Below, piece by piece: positions 51,654 to 61,046 of a stretch of 64,000 nt of DNA; the stretch's first letter is position 1, and every line of letters begins with the position of its first letter. Under the pieces are notes generated by a model, which was not told where the DNA came from, ran no database searches, and saw only the letters and a list, made by a program, of their open reading frames with translations. The stretch spans positions 8,514-72,513 of the forward strand of contig CAVAVT010000002.1 of the NCBI GenBank assembly GCA_963592185.1, in the 5' to 3' direction. Both the position numbers and the translations under genes were made by a program. Origin of the DNA: CAVAVT01 sp963592185 (lineage in GTDB: Bacteria > Bacillota > Negativicutes > Selenomonadales > Selenomonadaceae).

Positions 51654-52898
51654 TTATCCCTGAAGTTCCTCGATTGCCTGAGCCGCCCCCATAATTCCTA
51701 TTACCGCATGTTCAAATGTAAGTCCGCCCTGCAGATATACATTATATGGCTCACGAAGAGGTCCATCAGCACTAAACTCTATGGAGGCTCCCTGTACAAA
51801 AGTTCCTGCAGCCATAATAATCTTATCTTCATAGCCCGGCATATCCCATGGCTCCGGAGCTGCAAATGAATCCACCGGGGAATACTTCTGTATTCCTCCG
51901 CAAAAAGCGATAAGTTTTTCTGCAGACCCAAGCTCTATAGCCTGAATAATATCTCCACGCTTTTCTGTTGGCAGGGGCAGGGTTTTGTAGCCCAGCGCCG
52001 CAAACATTCCTGCTGCAAAGACAGCGCCCTTTATTGCCTGAGCCACAACGTGAGGAGCTAAAAAGAATCCCTGGAATATCATCCGGTTATTTGAAAGGGA
52101 TGCTCCAAGCTCATCCCCCATTCCTGGGGCGGTCAGCCTATATGAGCACAGCTCCACCAAATCTGATTTTCCGGCAATATATCCGCCGGTAGGTGCAATT
52201 CCACCGCCAGCATTTTTAATAAGGGAACCTGCCATTACATCTGCACCAGCCTGTGTTGGCTCCTCTGTATCCACAAATTCACCGTAGCAGTTATCCACAA
52301 AGCAGATGCAGTCTGGCTTAACAGCCTTAACAGCCGCTGTTATCTCACGAATATCCGATATAGTCAGCGGAGACCTCATACTGTAACCTCTGGAACGCTG
52401 TATAAGTACCATTTTGGTGGCAGGTTTTATTATCTCTGGTATACGGGCAATATCAACCTTGCCGTCCACCATTGGAAGCTCGTCATATAAAATTCCAAAC
52501 TCCTTGAGACTTCCCTTGCTGGGATGTGCGTAGCCTATAACGGTCTGCATTGTGTCATAGGGAGCACCTGTAAGGGATACAAGTTCATCACCGGGGCGGA
52601 GTATTCCAAATAGAACGGTTGCAAGAGCATGGGTTCCAGATACAAACTGGGTCCGCACCAGTGCACGCTCAGCGCCAAAAACCTTTGCAAAGAGCTCATC
52701 CAGCTTTATTCTGCCAATGTCATCATAGGCATATCCAGAGGTGGTATTAAAATGGGAGTCAGATACACGGCACTCACGCATTGCATCCAAGACCTTCAAT
52801 GTATTTTCCTCAGCAATAGCATCTATATGGGCAAACATATCCTTGGAGCTTTCAATTACCGACGCCTTTATATCCATGAGCTTCTTTGAAAATGTCAT
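51654..52898 (-). CDS. Methionine gamma-lyase family PLP protein (YnbB/aluminium-resistance type)
   Basis: Fold-type I PLP enzyme often annotated as methionine gamma-lyase family or aluminium resistance protein; its substrate is not established. 414 residues. RTQFVSGTHALATVLFG binds the cofactor, CFVDNCYGEFVD carries the Asp, and the PLP Lys is in GSLIKNAGGGIAPTGGY (about 230). ATG 52898 has GAGGAG seven bases upstream and overlaps the hflX stop by four bases (ATGA). HflX followed by YnbB is a common Firmicute pairing. Confidence 0.9.
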   Translation of the reverse strand: MTFSKKLMDIKASVIESSKDMFAHIDAIAEENTLKVLDAMRECRVSDSHFNTTSGYAYDDIGRIKLDELFAKVFGAERALVRTQFVSGTHALATVLFGILRPGDELVSLTGAPYDTMQTVIGYAHPSKGSLKEFGILYDELPMVDGKVDIARIPEIIKPATKMVLIQRSRGYSMRSPLTISDIREITAAVKAVKPDCICFVDNCYGEFVDTEEPTQAGADVMAGSLIKNAGGGIAPTGGYIAGKSDLVELCSYRLTAPGMGDELGASLSNNRMIFQGFFLAPHVVAQAIKGAVFAAGMFAALGYKTLPLPTEKRGDIIQAIELGSAEKLIAFCGGIQKYSPVDSFAAPEPWDMPGYEDKIIMAAGTFVQGASIEFSADGPLREPYNVYLQGGLTFEHAVIGIMGAAQAIEELQG

Positions 52899-54712
52899 AT
52901 TTTATCTCCTCTTACTTCGTAAACCTTGAAACGATCTATTTCTCTAACTGGCAGAAGTACCTCCATCAATGTACCCTGCTCATTATATTCTGTCTTTTGT
53001 ATCACCGCAACCTCATGGAGCAATGCAGCTGCCGCTCCATCCGTGAAAGGAATCTGCAGCCGCATAAAAAGCTTGTCCTGTCTGACAGATTCCGATATGC
53101 GGTCCAGCAAAGCATCCAGATTCACCCCATCCCTTGCGGAAACGAATACACCTTCACGATCCCTTGAAAGCTTGCTCCTGAGATGTTCATTATCAAGATT
53201 ATCACATTTATTAAAAACAAACAGAGTGGGCTTTTCTACAGCCCCCAGTTCTCTTAAAACCTCTGTAACAGAACCTATCTGAAGCTCCGCTGATTCATTT
53301 GAACAATCCACCACATGCAGCAGCAAATCCGCCTCAGTTACCTCTTCCAGTGTAGCATGAAATGCAGAAACCAGCGAATGTGGCAGCTTCTGTATAAAGC
53401 CAACCGTATCTGTAAGGAGTATTTCCTGACCATCTGGCAATAGTTTATGCCTTGTTGTTGGATCCAAAGTCGCAAACAATTTATCCTCGGCAAATACATC
53501 TGAGCCAGTTAGTGCGTTCAGCAGTGTGGATTTTCCAGCGTTGGTATATCCCACCAGCGCAACCAGAGGGATATTTGCCTCTTTTCTTCGAGAGCGATGA
53601 AGACGCCTGTGTCCCGAAAGCTTTTTCAGTTCTTCCTCTATGTCATGTATGCGGCCGTATATTCTTCTCCTATCAACCTCAAGCTTTGTTTCTCCGGGGC
53701 CTCTGGTGCCGATACCGCCTCCAAGCCGTGAAAGCACCAGACCCTGACCTCCGAGCCTTGGAAGTTGATATTTTAACTGAGCCAGAGATACCTGAAGCTT
53801 ACCAGCCTGAGAACGTGCTCTTTGGGCAAAAATATCCAAAATCAGGGCTGTACGGTCCAATACCTTTAGACCAAGCATCCGTTCAAGATTGTGCTGCTGT
53901 GATGGGGTTATTTCCTCATCCACAATCAGCAAATCCGCCTCTAGGTCCTGAACAGCCATTCCTATTTCATCCACCTTGCCCTTGCCAAAGAAAAATGCCG
54001 CATCCGGCTTATCCTTTTTCTGGGAATAGGATGCCACAACCGTTGCTCCTGCGGTTTCAGCAAGACGTCCAAGTTCAGCAAGAGATTCCTCCAAAGACCA
54101 GTCTGATTTTCCTCCTGAATATTCTATTCCAGCGATAATTGCCTTTTCTATACCTTCATCAGTTTCCTTGAGCTTATTTTTCCCCAGCTCTTTATTAATC
54201 ATAGTGATAAGCCGGGTAATATTCAGCTTGTTCATGAGACTCAGCCTTACTGGACCATATATCTGTATTAAGGGATTCCCCTCATCATCCAGTGTTCCAG
54301 TAAAAAAGCCTATAGTTCCATTGATATCTTTTCCCTCACGGGCCACAGCCACCATAAGATCAAAGCGCATATGCTTCAATGAGGATATATCCAACGAGCT
54401 AAGGCGTGAATCGCCGCTGGGATGGGTGTGTATGCATCTGACCCCGGACAGTCTAAGGGAAGATTTAGACTTAAATTCTGGAAGGTCCACAGTGCTGTTA
54501 TCACCCACAGATACCTGTACTATTTTCCCCTGACGGCTTATGTACACCGCCACCTCTCTATCCAGCAGGTCTGTAAGCTCCAGCATTTTGCTGCACAGCT
54601 CGTTTGTTGCGGTCTGTCCTATTGGAACAGACAAATCATACAGACTGTTAAGACCATCTAAAATGTATGCCTTAACATTTGCCAGATTGCCTTCTACCTT
54701 TTTATTGCCCAT
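52895..54712 (-). CDS. hflX: GTPase HflX with N-terminal JAMM-like domain
   Basis: Ribosome-binding GTPase that splits stalled or heat-damaged ribosomes. 605 residues, about 180 more than the usual form. Residues 190-360 form the HflX N-terminal and coiled-coil part, with the signature LSRLGGGIGTRGPGETKLE; the G domain has Walker A GYTNAGKSTLLN (about 387), DTVGFIQKLPH and FNKCDNL. The extra N-terminal part contains HTHPSGDSRLSSLD (95-108), a perfect match to the JAMM metalloprotease pattern HxHP-x6-S-x2-D also seen in RadC, with a candidate Glu at residue 53. ATG 54712 has GGAGG eight bases upstream. Confidence 0.95.
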   Translation of the reverse strand: MGNKKVEGNLANVKAYILDGLNSLYDLSVPIGQTATNELCSKMLELTDLLDREVAVYISRQGKIVQVSVGDNSTVDLPEFKSKSSLRLSGVRCIHTHPSGDSRLSSLDISSLKHMRFDLMVAVAREGKDINGTIGFFTGTLDDEGNPLIQIYGPVRLSLMNKLNITRLITMINKELGKNKLKETDEGIEKAIIAGIEYSGGKSDWSLEESLAELGRLAETAGATVVASYSQKKDKPDAAFFFGKGKVDEIGMAVQDLEADLLIVDEEITPSQQHNLERMLGLKVLDRTALILDIFAQRARSQAGKLQVSLAQLKYQLPRLGGQGLVLSRLGGGIGTRGPGETKLEVDRRRIYGRIHDIEEELKKLSGHRRLHRSRRKEANIPLVALVGYTNAGKSTLLNALTGSDVFAEDKLFATLDPTTRHKLLPDGQEILLTDTVGFIQKLPHSLVSAFHATLEEVTEADLLLHVVDCSNESAELQIGSVTEVLRELGAVEKPTLFVFNKCDNLDNEHLRSKLSRDREGVFVSARDGVNLDALLDRISESVRQDKLFMRLQIPFTDGAAAALLHEVAVIQKTEYNEQGTLMEVLLPVREIDRFKVYEVRGDKI

Positions 54713-54744
54713 TTCATGCGCCTCCTCTCCTATGATAAATCCGA

Positions 54745-55746
54745 TTATCCTTTATTAACTATGTTCTGAATGTGCTTAAGGGTTATTGACAGTGAGCCGT
54801 CAGCATTATTATTGAACTCCACAAATTCGGTGTTATCGAAATAGTCAATGGGAATGCTCAGCTCTATTCCTGTATCTGTTTTCAATTTATGATTTCTGAG
54901 CTTTTTTAAAGTAGCCTCTTTGTCGATTTTTACAGGCTCAGAAATTCCAGCCTCCTGAATCATTTCTTTATATTCATTCTGCATTGCCGGATTATCAGCA
55001 AATATTTCCTTTCCGGCCTCTGCAGCATCTATCTCATCCAGCTCCTGCACAGCCTCTGAAATATAAGCCTTTGCTGCAGCTGAAGCCTTCACAGGATCCT
55101 GACCAAAATCATCAGCTACTTTTTTCACAGCCTTATCAATTTTTCTGATGGTTTCTGTTGGCGATGCCTTCTGCTCACATTCCAAAAGCATTTCAGGCAA
55201 AACATAAATAGAATTTCCATCTATAGTATACTTCTTCGACTGAACATTTATGGAAAAAATATTCAAATCTATTACAGCTGACTCATCCATCTTCTGTGTA
55301 AGGCTTGGCATAATCGCATACTGATCCGCAATTTCATTCCTGACACGGCTTCCGTCCTGGACAGTGTGGTGTATATATCCCCTATGGCCATTACATTTAA
55401 ATATGACAAGCTTTCGCTCACCCTCAACATCCGCATCACACAGAATAAAATCCGCAGAAACCATTTCCTCTGAGTGGGACAATGCCTGTTCCAAGGTATG
55501 AGCCATCTGCTTAGAAAGCCTTATAAAGTCCAGCTCGCCCTGAAGATATGAATTCAAAAGCTTCTTGCACTCACTATCTTCATAAAATCTGCCTGTTCTT
55601 GATGCTTGGCTGCCTACGGTTTTTTCCACATGCTTAATCAGAAAATCTCCAATGCTTCCGGAAACATCCAGTTCCTCGTCGGAAAAAGCCGTGCTGCCGG
55701 CATCAAAATCTAAAATATGGAGTATCGCTCTATTGATGACTATCAT
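54745..55746 (-). CDS. Nucleoid-associated protein NdpA family
   Basis: Member of the 37-kDa nucleoid-associated protein family (NdpA/YejK), whose members bind DNA; function poorly known. 333 residues. No catalytic motifs. INRAILHILDFDAGS at the N-terminus and FILCDADVEGERKLVIFKCN in the middle are the family-like blocks; the C-terminal third (ELSIPIDYFDNTEFVEFNNNADGS) is typical of the family. ATG 55746 has AGAGGA eight bases upstream, within 20 bases of the aspS terminator. It precedes hflX by 32 bases. Confidence 0.82.
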   Translation of the reverse strand: MIVINRAILHILDFDAGSTAFSDEELDVSGSIGDFLIKHVEKTVGSQASRTGRFYEDSECKKLLNSYLQGELDFIRLSKQMAHTLEQALSHSEEMVSADFILCDADVEGERKLVIFKCNGHRGYIHHTVQDGSRVRNEIADQYAIMPSLTQKMDESAVIDLNIFSINVQSKKYTIDGNSIYVLPEMLLECEQKASPTETIRKIDKAVKKVADDFGQDPVKASAAAKAYISEAVQELDEIDAAEAGKEIFADNPAMQNEYKEMIQEAGISEPVKIDKEATLKKLRNHKLKTDTGIELSIPIDYFDNTEFVEFNNNADGSLSITLKHIQNIVNKG

Positions 55747-55762
55747 CCAGATATTCCTCTCT

Positions 55763-55799
55763 ACAAAAGAGGCACGCCGCCTGTGTGCAGCATGCCTCT
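55763..55799 (-). terminator. Rho-independent terminator after aspS
   Basis: Stem AGAGGCATGC / GCGTGCCTCT (10 bp, one T-G pair) with a 12-base loop, then TTTGT on the minus strand. Confidence 0.85.
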
Positions 55800-55833
55800 T
55801 CTACAATTTAAATATTCAAGCAGACTAAATGGA

Positions 55834-57639
55834 TTACTCCTTCTCGTCCTGCTTCTTTACCTTAACAGCTGTGCGGATAGCCAGCTCACGGAGCTGCTTT
55901 TCCTCAACAACGTCAGGAGCCTGTGCCATAACATCTGCAGCACTCTGAGTCTTCGGGAATGCAATAACATCACGGATGGACTTGCGCTTTGCCATAAGCA
56001 TAACCAGACGGTCAAGACCAAATGCCAATCCGCCATGTGGAGGAGTACCATACTGGAATGCATCCATCATGAAGCCGAACTTCTCATGGGCACGCTCAGG
56101 AGTGAAGCCAAGAGCCTCAAATACCTTCTCCTGAAGGTTGCTGTCATAGATACGAAGGCTGCCGCCGCCGATTTCTACACCGTTGAGAACCATATCGTAA
56201 GCAATAGCCTTTACACGGCCCGGATCAGTCTTAAGGAACTCAATATCCTCTTCTCTAGGCGCTGTAAACGGATGATGCATTGCCTTGTAGCGCTTTTCCT
56301 CTTCGCTGTACTCGAACATCGGGAAATCAACAACCCACAGGAAACAGAGCTTATCTGGATCAATGAGGTTGCGGCGGCGTGCCATCTCAAGACGGAGTTC
56401 GCCGAGAGCCTGTGCCACAACCAGAGGCTTATCAGCAATTACAAGCAGGAGGTCGCCAGTCTTAGCGCCGGTAGCTTCCTTAATCTGCTGGAAGGTTTCA
56501 TCAGAATAGAACTTCTTGAAAGGAGACTTAATGCCTTCCTCGCAATACTGAATCCATGCAAGACCCTTTGCACCGTAGGTCTGAACGTACTGAACAAGGT
56601 TATCCAGCTCACGGCGTGGAATATCAGCGTAGCCTTCCACATTGATAACCTTAACCTGTCCGCCGTTTTCCAAAACGGAGTTAAACACCTTGAATTCGGA
56701 GCCCTTAACGTACTCGGAAATATCCTGCAGCTCCATACCGAAGCGAAGGTCTGGCTTATCAGAGCCGAAACGCTCCATAGCTTCATCCCAGGTCATGCGG
56801 AGGAAAGGTCCAGGAACCTTTGCGCCAATGGACTTGTCAAAGAGCTCAATCATCATGCCTTCCATCATGTTCAGAATTTCTTCCTGATCAGTGAAGGACA
56901 TCTCAATATCAAGCTGGGTAAACTCCGGCTGACGGTCTGCACGGAGGTCCTCATCACGGAAGCAGCGTACAATCTGGAAATACTTCTCAAAGCCGGAAAG
57001 CATGAGAATCTGCTTGTAAATCTGAGGAGACTGAGGCAGTGCATAGAACTTGCCAGCATTCAGACGGCTTGGTACCAGGAAGTCACGTGCGCCCTCTGGG
57101 GTACTGCGGCAAAGCATCGGAGTCTCAATCTCAAGGAATCCGTTGCGATCGAAGTAATCACGCATAACCTTTGCTACACGGTGGCGAAGAATAATGTTCT
57201 TCTGCATCTCCGGACGGCGAAGATCCAGATAACGGTAACGAAGACGAAGCATCTCATCAACATCAATGCCATCCTGAATGTAGAACGGAGGAGTCTTTGC
57301 CTTGTTCAGAACTCTCAGCTCTGTACATACTACCTCGATATCACCGGTTTCCATATGAGGGTTCTTTGTTTCCTCGCTGCGGGCACGAACGGTACCTCTT
57401 ACAGCAATAACATACTCGGAACGAAGGGACTCCGCCTTGTGGAAAGTTCCCTCTCCCATGGATGCCTCATCAAAAACCACCTGAACAAAACCAGAACGGT
57501 CTCTCATATCAATGAAGATAAGTCCGCCATGGTCACGGCGACGGGATACCCAGCCGCAAAGAACTATTTCCTGTCCCTCATCAGCCATGCGGAGTTCGCC
57601 GCAATGATGGGAACGCTTCATACCTGTTAATGTTTCCAT
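55834..57639 (-). CDS. aspS: Aspartyl-tRNA synthetase
   Basis: Class II synthetase. 601 residues: OB anticodon-binding domain (about 1-110, VLCGWVSRRRDHGGLIFIDMRD), catalytic core with motif 2 FRDEDLRADRQPEFTQLDIE, the bacterial GAD insertion (about 300-410), and motif 3 GLAFGLDRLVMLMAKR. Whether it also charges tRNA-Asn (non-discriminating form) cannot be settled by eye. ATG 57639 abuts the hisS stop (TAAATG) with AAGG five bases upstream. The hisS-aspS pair is typical. Confidence 0.97.
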   Translation of the reverse strand: METLTGMKRSHHCGELRMADEGQEIVLCGWVSRRRDHGGLIFIDMRDRSGFVQVVFDEASMGEGTFHKAESLRSEYVIAVRGTVRARSEETKNPHMETGDIEVVCTELRVLNKAKTPPFYIQDGIDVDEMLRLRYRYLDLRRPEMQKNIILRHRVAKVMRDYFDRNGFLEIETPMLCRSTPEGARDFLVPSRLNAGKFYALPQSPQIYKQILMLSGFEKYFQIVRCFRDEDLRADRQPEFTQLDIEMSFTDQEEILNMMEGMMIELFDKSIGAKVPGPFLRMTWDEAMERFGSDKPDLRFGMELQDISEYVKGSEFKVFNSVLENGGQVKVINVEGYADIPRRELDNLVQYVQTYGAKGLAWIQYCEEGIKSPFKKFYSDETFQQIKEATGAKTGDLLLVIADKPLVVAQALGELRLEMARRRNLIDPDKLCFLWVVDFPMFEYSEEEKRYKAMHHPFTAPREEDIEFLKTDPGRVKAIAYDMVLNGVEIGGGSLRIYDSNLQEKVFEALGFTPERAHEKFGFMMDAFQYGTPPHGGLAFGLDRLVMLMAKRKSIRDVIAFPKTQSAADVMAQAPDVVEEKQLRELAIRTAVKVKKQDEKE

Positions 57640-58905
57640 TTAATCCTTCACCTCAGCACTAATTGTGTTAATTACTTCATCTATTGCAATCTTCCGCTGC
57701 TCACTGTTGGACATATCCTTCAATGTTACCACGGAATCCCTGACTTCATCATCACCAAGGATTAATACGAAGCGTGCATTCTTTTTGTTTGCCTGCTTCA
57801 TCTGTGCCTTCATGCTTCTCCCGGCAAAATCCATTAGTGCAGATATACCGGCATTGCGAAGCTTGTTCAAAAGCTTGAATCCCTCAAGCTGAGCTGCCTC
57901 ACCAAGGGCAACAACAAAAGCATCCACACTGTTTTCTTTCTCAGGAAGAAGTCCCTGCTTCTCCAATGCAAGAAGAACTCGCTCCAAGCCAGTAGCAAAT
58001 CCCACAGCAGGAGTCGGATTGCCTCCAATTTCCTCAATAAGACCGTCATAGCGTCCGCCACCGGCAACAGCGCTCTGTGCTCCTAAAGGTGAATATTTTA
58101 TCTCGAAAGCGGTCTTTGTATAGTAATCCAAGCCTCTTACAAGTCTGGAATCCAGCTCATACTCAACACCGGCTGCAGTTAAAAGCTCCTGAACCTTGTG
58201 GAAGTGCTCATTGCATTCATCGCACAGGCAGTCAGTAATCTTAGGTGCATCCTGCATGTAAGGCTTGTCGCTGTCCGCCTTGCAGTCCAAAATTCTCAAA
58301 GGATTGCGGTCAAAACGGTCACGGCAGTCATCGCAAAGGTCCTCAAGCTTGTCCTTGAAGAAATCCTGAAGCTTCTGTCTGTACACCGGACGGCATTTAG
58401 GACATCCAACGGAATTCAGACTAAGCACCAGATCCTTCAGACCTAGAGACTGGAGAAAATCTATTGCCAAAAGGATGATTTCCGCATCCACAGAAGGATT
58501 AGATTCTCCAAGCGCCTCGACACCGAACTGATGGAATTCACGCATACGGCCTGCCTGTGGGCGGTCATAGCGGAACATAGAACCTATGTAAAAGAGTTTT
58601 TCCAATGCATTTTCTGCATAAAGCTTATTCTGAAGATACGCTCTTACTGCTGCTGCTGTATTTTCAGGACGAAGAGTAATGCTTCTTCCTCCACGATCCT
58701 CAAAGGTGTACATTTCCTTGTCCACCACGTCGGTAGCCTCGCCAATACCGCGCTGAAACAGCTCAGTATGCTCAAAAACCGGTGTACGTATCTCCTCATA
58801 GCCATATCTCTTGCACAGTGCGCGTATTTTTTCCTCGATATATCTCCAGTCGCCAACTGTATCAGGAAGTATATCCTTTGTCCCGCGCGGGGCATTAGTC
58901 AACAT
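57640..58905 (-). CDS. hisS: Histidyl-tRNA synthetase
   Basis: Class II synthetase charging tRNA-His. 421 residues. It starts APRGTKDILP; TLRPENTAAAVRAY, MFRYDRPQAGRMREFHQFG (motif 2), LVRGLDYYTKTAFEI (HisA motif) and GGGRYDGL follow; the C-terminal anticodon domain covers about 325-421. Cys pairs GCPKC, CDDC and CDEC between residues about 170 and 235 suggest a metal site in the insertion domain. ATG 58905 has GGGGG eight bases upstream. It follows hemZ by 16 bases. I see no T-box. Confidence 0.97.
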   Translation of the reverse strand: MLTNAPRGTKDILPDTVGDWRYIEEKIRALCKRYGYEEIRTPVFEHTELFQRGIGEATDVVDKEMYTFEDRGGRSITLRPENTAAAVRAYLQNKLYAENALEKLFYIGSMFRYDRPQAGRMREFHQFGVEALGESNPSVDAEIILLAIDFLQSLGLKDLVLSLNSVGCPKCRPVYRQKLQDFFKDKLEDLCDDCRDRFDRNPLRILDCKADSDKPYMQDAPKITDCLCDECNEHFHKVQELLTAAGVEYELDSRLVRGLDYYTKTAFEIKYSPLGAQSAVAGGGRYDGLIEEIGGNPTPAVGFATGLERVLLALEKQGLLPEKENSVDAFVVALGEAAQLEGFKLLNKLRNAGISALMDFAGRSMKAQMKQANKKNARFVLILGDDEVRDSVVTLKDMSNSEQRKIAIDEVINTISAEVKD

Positions 58906-58921
58906 AAATGATTCCCCCAGA

Positions 58922-60475
58922 TTAATTACCGTATGCCTCTTCCAGCAAACAGTTTCTTTTTTCTATATAGATATCAACATCACGAAGATATGTAGCCAAA
59001 TCCTTTGCATTAAAGGACGACTTCATACGATGACGCTGAAAATCAACTATCTTAGATGTGGCCGAAGCACCTATTCCCAAAATGGTTTGATGCTCCTCCA
59101 TGATTTGAATATTGTACATGCCTTCGCCGCCTGGCCTGCAGCATCCTACATTCTCCAAATCTCCTGCCATATATCCCTGTCTGTAGAGATAATACGGATT
59201 CATGCCAGCCTTTTCCACATAATCCATGGCAATGTCAAACATATTCTGAGTTACTTCATCCTCAGGCTGCCACTTTTCCCCAGCCTCGTCCAGCTTCAAC
59301 TTAAGCCGGGATCCACGCTTCAGTGCAAGGGCATGAAGGGTGATATCATCTGGATTTAGTGCAATGACCTTCTGCATGGTATCATGCATATCAGCTTCAT
59401 TTTCCCCAGGCAGACCAACTATTAAATCCATATTAATAGAAGGAATACCAGCTTCTTTCAAATCCTTAACCATGGCAATTACCTGGTCAGGGGTATGGCT
59501 GCGGCCTATAAATTTCAGTGTCCTTTCCTGCATTGTCTGGGGATTGGCACTGACACGAGTCACATGATGCTCCACCATGGCCTGAATTTTAGCCGGAGTC
59601 ATGCTGTCAGGTCTTCCAGCCTCAACAGTAAACTCGCATATATCCGGACCATAAAAAGCATTATATACCAAATGAATCATTTCAGCAAAATATGAATCCG
59701 GCAAGCTTGTGGGAGTACCACCGCCTATATATATGTTCTGCACCCTGAAACCATAATGTTTCACGGCTTCAACCACAGACTCCAAATCCTTTTTCCACAC
59801 AGCCATAAAGCTGTCCAACAGCTTCTCCGGATTTTTCACTGGAAGCACATTGGAAGGAAATGAGCAATACAGGCATTTTGACAGGCAAAAAGGAATGCCC
59901 ACATATATGCTTACCGTTTTCTCATCAGAAGTTTCCAAGAAGGGCTTCTGTCTGTAGGCTAGCTTTGTTATGCACTCCGCCTTTTTGTAACTGGCAGCAT
60001 AATCATTCAGCAGGCGGTCCATTATTTCTGCTTCACCCAGACCGCTTTCCATGTACCTATGCACGATTTTTGTAGGCCTCACTCCATGAAGGATTCCCCA
60101 CAGAGCTGGCTGGAAATCAAACCGGTTCAAAAGCATTTTATAAAAATTCAGCTTTATAACACGATGTATTCCAGCCTGTTCCCTTTCATCCTGTCGAACA
60201 TCTCCTGTGCTTTCCAAAAGCTCTGACGAACCGTCAGGCAAAACCAGCTTAAGATGTGTCTGAACACTTACACCGCTGTCATTTCTATTGACCTGATTTG
60301 CAATCTGCATCAGCTCAACATCGCAGTCTTTGCAATCATCAATCACAGCCTCATAGCGCCCATCAGTCCCCGGCCTTTTTTCGCCAATGACTATTTTGAA
60401 AAGCTGCAGTACCTCTTTTTCAATTTTAACAACAACCTGCTGATCACTGTTCAGCAAAAACTGTCGAACACGCAA
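58922..60475 (-). CDS. hemZ: Oxygen-independent coproporphyrinogen dehydrogenase-like radical SAM protein HemZ
   Basis: HemZ group of the HemN family; proposed to oxidise coproporphyrinogen III or handle haem. 517 residues. An N-terminal extension of about 180 residues without clear motifs precedes the radical SAM core with IPFCLSKCLYCSFP (cluster Cys near 196-203) and IYIGGGTPTSL, and the C-terminal HemN-like part has YYLYRQGYMAGDLENVG. Start is TTG 60475, with AAGGAG 12 bases upstream inside fur; spacing is long but no better start exists. It follows fur by three bases. Confidence 0.9.
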   Translation of the reverse strand: MRVRQFLLNSDQQVVVKIEKEVLQLFKIVIGEKRPGTDGRYEAVIDDCKDCDVELMQIANQVNRNDSGVSVQTHLKLVLPDGSSELLESTGDVRQDEREQAGIHRVIKLNFYKMLLNRFDFQPALWGILHGVRPTKIVHRYMESGLGEAEIMDRLLNDYAASYKKAECITKLAYRQKPFLETSDEKTVSIYVGIPFCLSKCLYCSFPSNVLPVKNPEKLLDSFMAVWKKDLESVVEAVKHYGFRVQNIYIGGGTPTSLPDSYFAEMIHLVYNAFYGPDICEFTVEAGRPDSMTPAKIQAMVEHHVTRVSANPQTMQERTLKFIGRSHTPDQVIAMVKDLKEAGIPSINMDLIVGLPGENEADMHDTMQKVIALNPDDITLHALALKRGSRLKLKLDEAGEKWQPEDEVTQNMFDIAMDYVEKAGMNPYYLYRQGYMAGDLENVGCCRPGGEGMYNIQIMEEHQTILGIGASATSKIVDFQRHRMKSSFNAKDLATYLRDVDIYIEKRNCLLEEAYGN

Positions 60476-60478
60476 TGC

Positions 60479-60922
60479 TTATTGGCACTCCTTGCAATAA
60501 CCATAAAATTTAACCTGATGGTCCACGACTTCAAAACCGGTTTTCTTGCCGATTTCCTTCTCCAATGTTTCAAGGAAATCATCGGAGAACTCGATTACCT
60601 TGCCACATTTCAGGCAAATCAGATGATGATGCTGATGCTCATCTGGATCCTTCAAATTCAGCTCGTAACGGCTGCAGCCATCACCAAATTCCATTTTGTC
60701 GATAATTCCGATATCACGCAAAAGCTCCAGGCTGCGATATATAGTCGCAAGACCAATGTCCGATCTGTTATCTCTAAGCAGATCATGAACATCCTCAGCA
60801 GAAAGATGTTCTCCCTGATGATCCATGAAAACCTGCAGCACAATCTTTCTCTGCGGAGTAAGCTTATGCTGGCTCTTTTGCAGTTTCTCTTTCAAATCGT
60901 CAACCGTGAATGTACTTCCCAT
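60479..60922 (-). CDS. fur: Fur-family metal-dependent repressor
   Basis: Winged-helix repressor of iron uptake (or PerR/Zur relative). 147 residues. HTH with LTPQRKIVLQVFMDHQGEHLSAEDV, ATIYRSLELL recognition helix, HQHHHLICLKCGKVIEF metal block (Cys pair CLKC) and C-terminal CKEC, giving the structural zinc site. Subfamily cannot be fixed, but the coupled hemZ suggests iron or peroxide sensing. ATG 60922 has GAGGA ten bases upstream. Own promoter. Confidence 0.92.
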   Translation of the reverse strand: MGSTFTVDDLKEKLQKSQHKLTPQRKIVLQVFMDHQGEHLSAEDVHDLLRDNRSDIGLATIYRSLELLRDIGIIDKMEFGDGCSRYELNLKDPDEHQHHHLICLKCGKVIEFSDDFLETLEKEIGKKTGFEVVDHQVKFYGYCKECQ

Positions 60923-60988
60923 AATGATTCAATCCTCTTTTCCGGGGTCTGCCCTATTACGATTCAGCCCAATCACAATATCCTTATT

Positions 60989-61017
60989 ATTCTATCAAAA
61001 AAATACACATAATACAA
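60989..61017 (-). promoter_or_regulatory. Promoter of fur-hemZ-hisS-aspS
   Basis: TTGTAT (61012-61017), 17-base spacer, TAGAAT (60989-60994) preceded by TGA, on the minus strand. I see no full Fur box around it. Confidence 0.65.
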
Positions 61018-61046
61018 ACGTGTGATTACTAAAACTCTCCGTAAAA

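Noticed and set aside
55717..57630. A 637-codon open frame on the plus strand opposite aspS
   Set aside because: It mirrors a highly conserved synthetase gene. The translation resembles no family, and there is no ribosome site or promoter. It arises from codon usage on the other strand.
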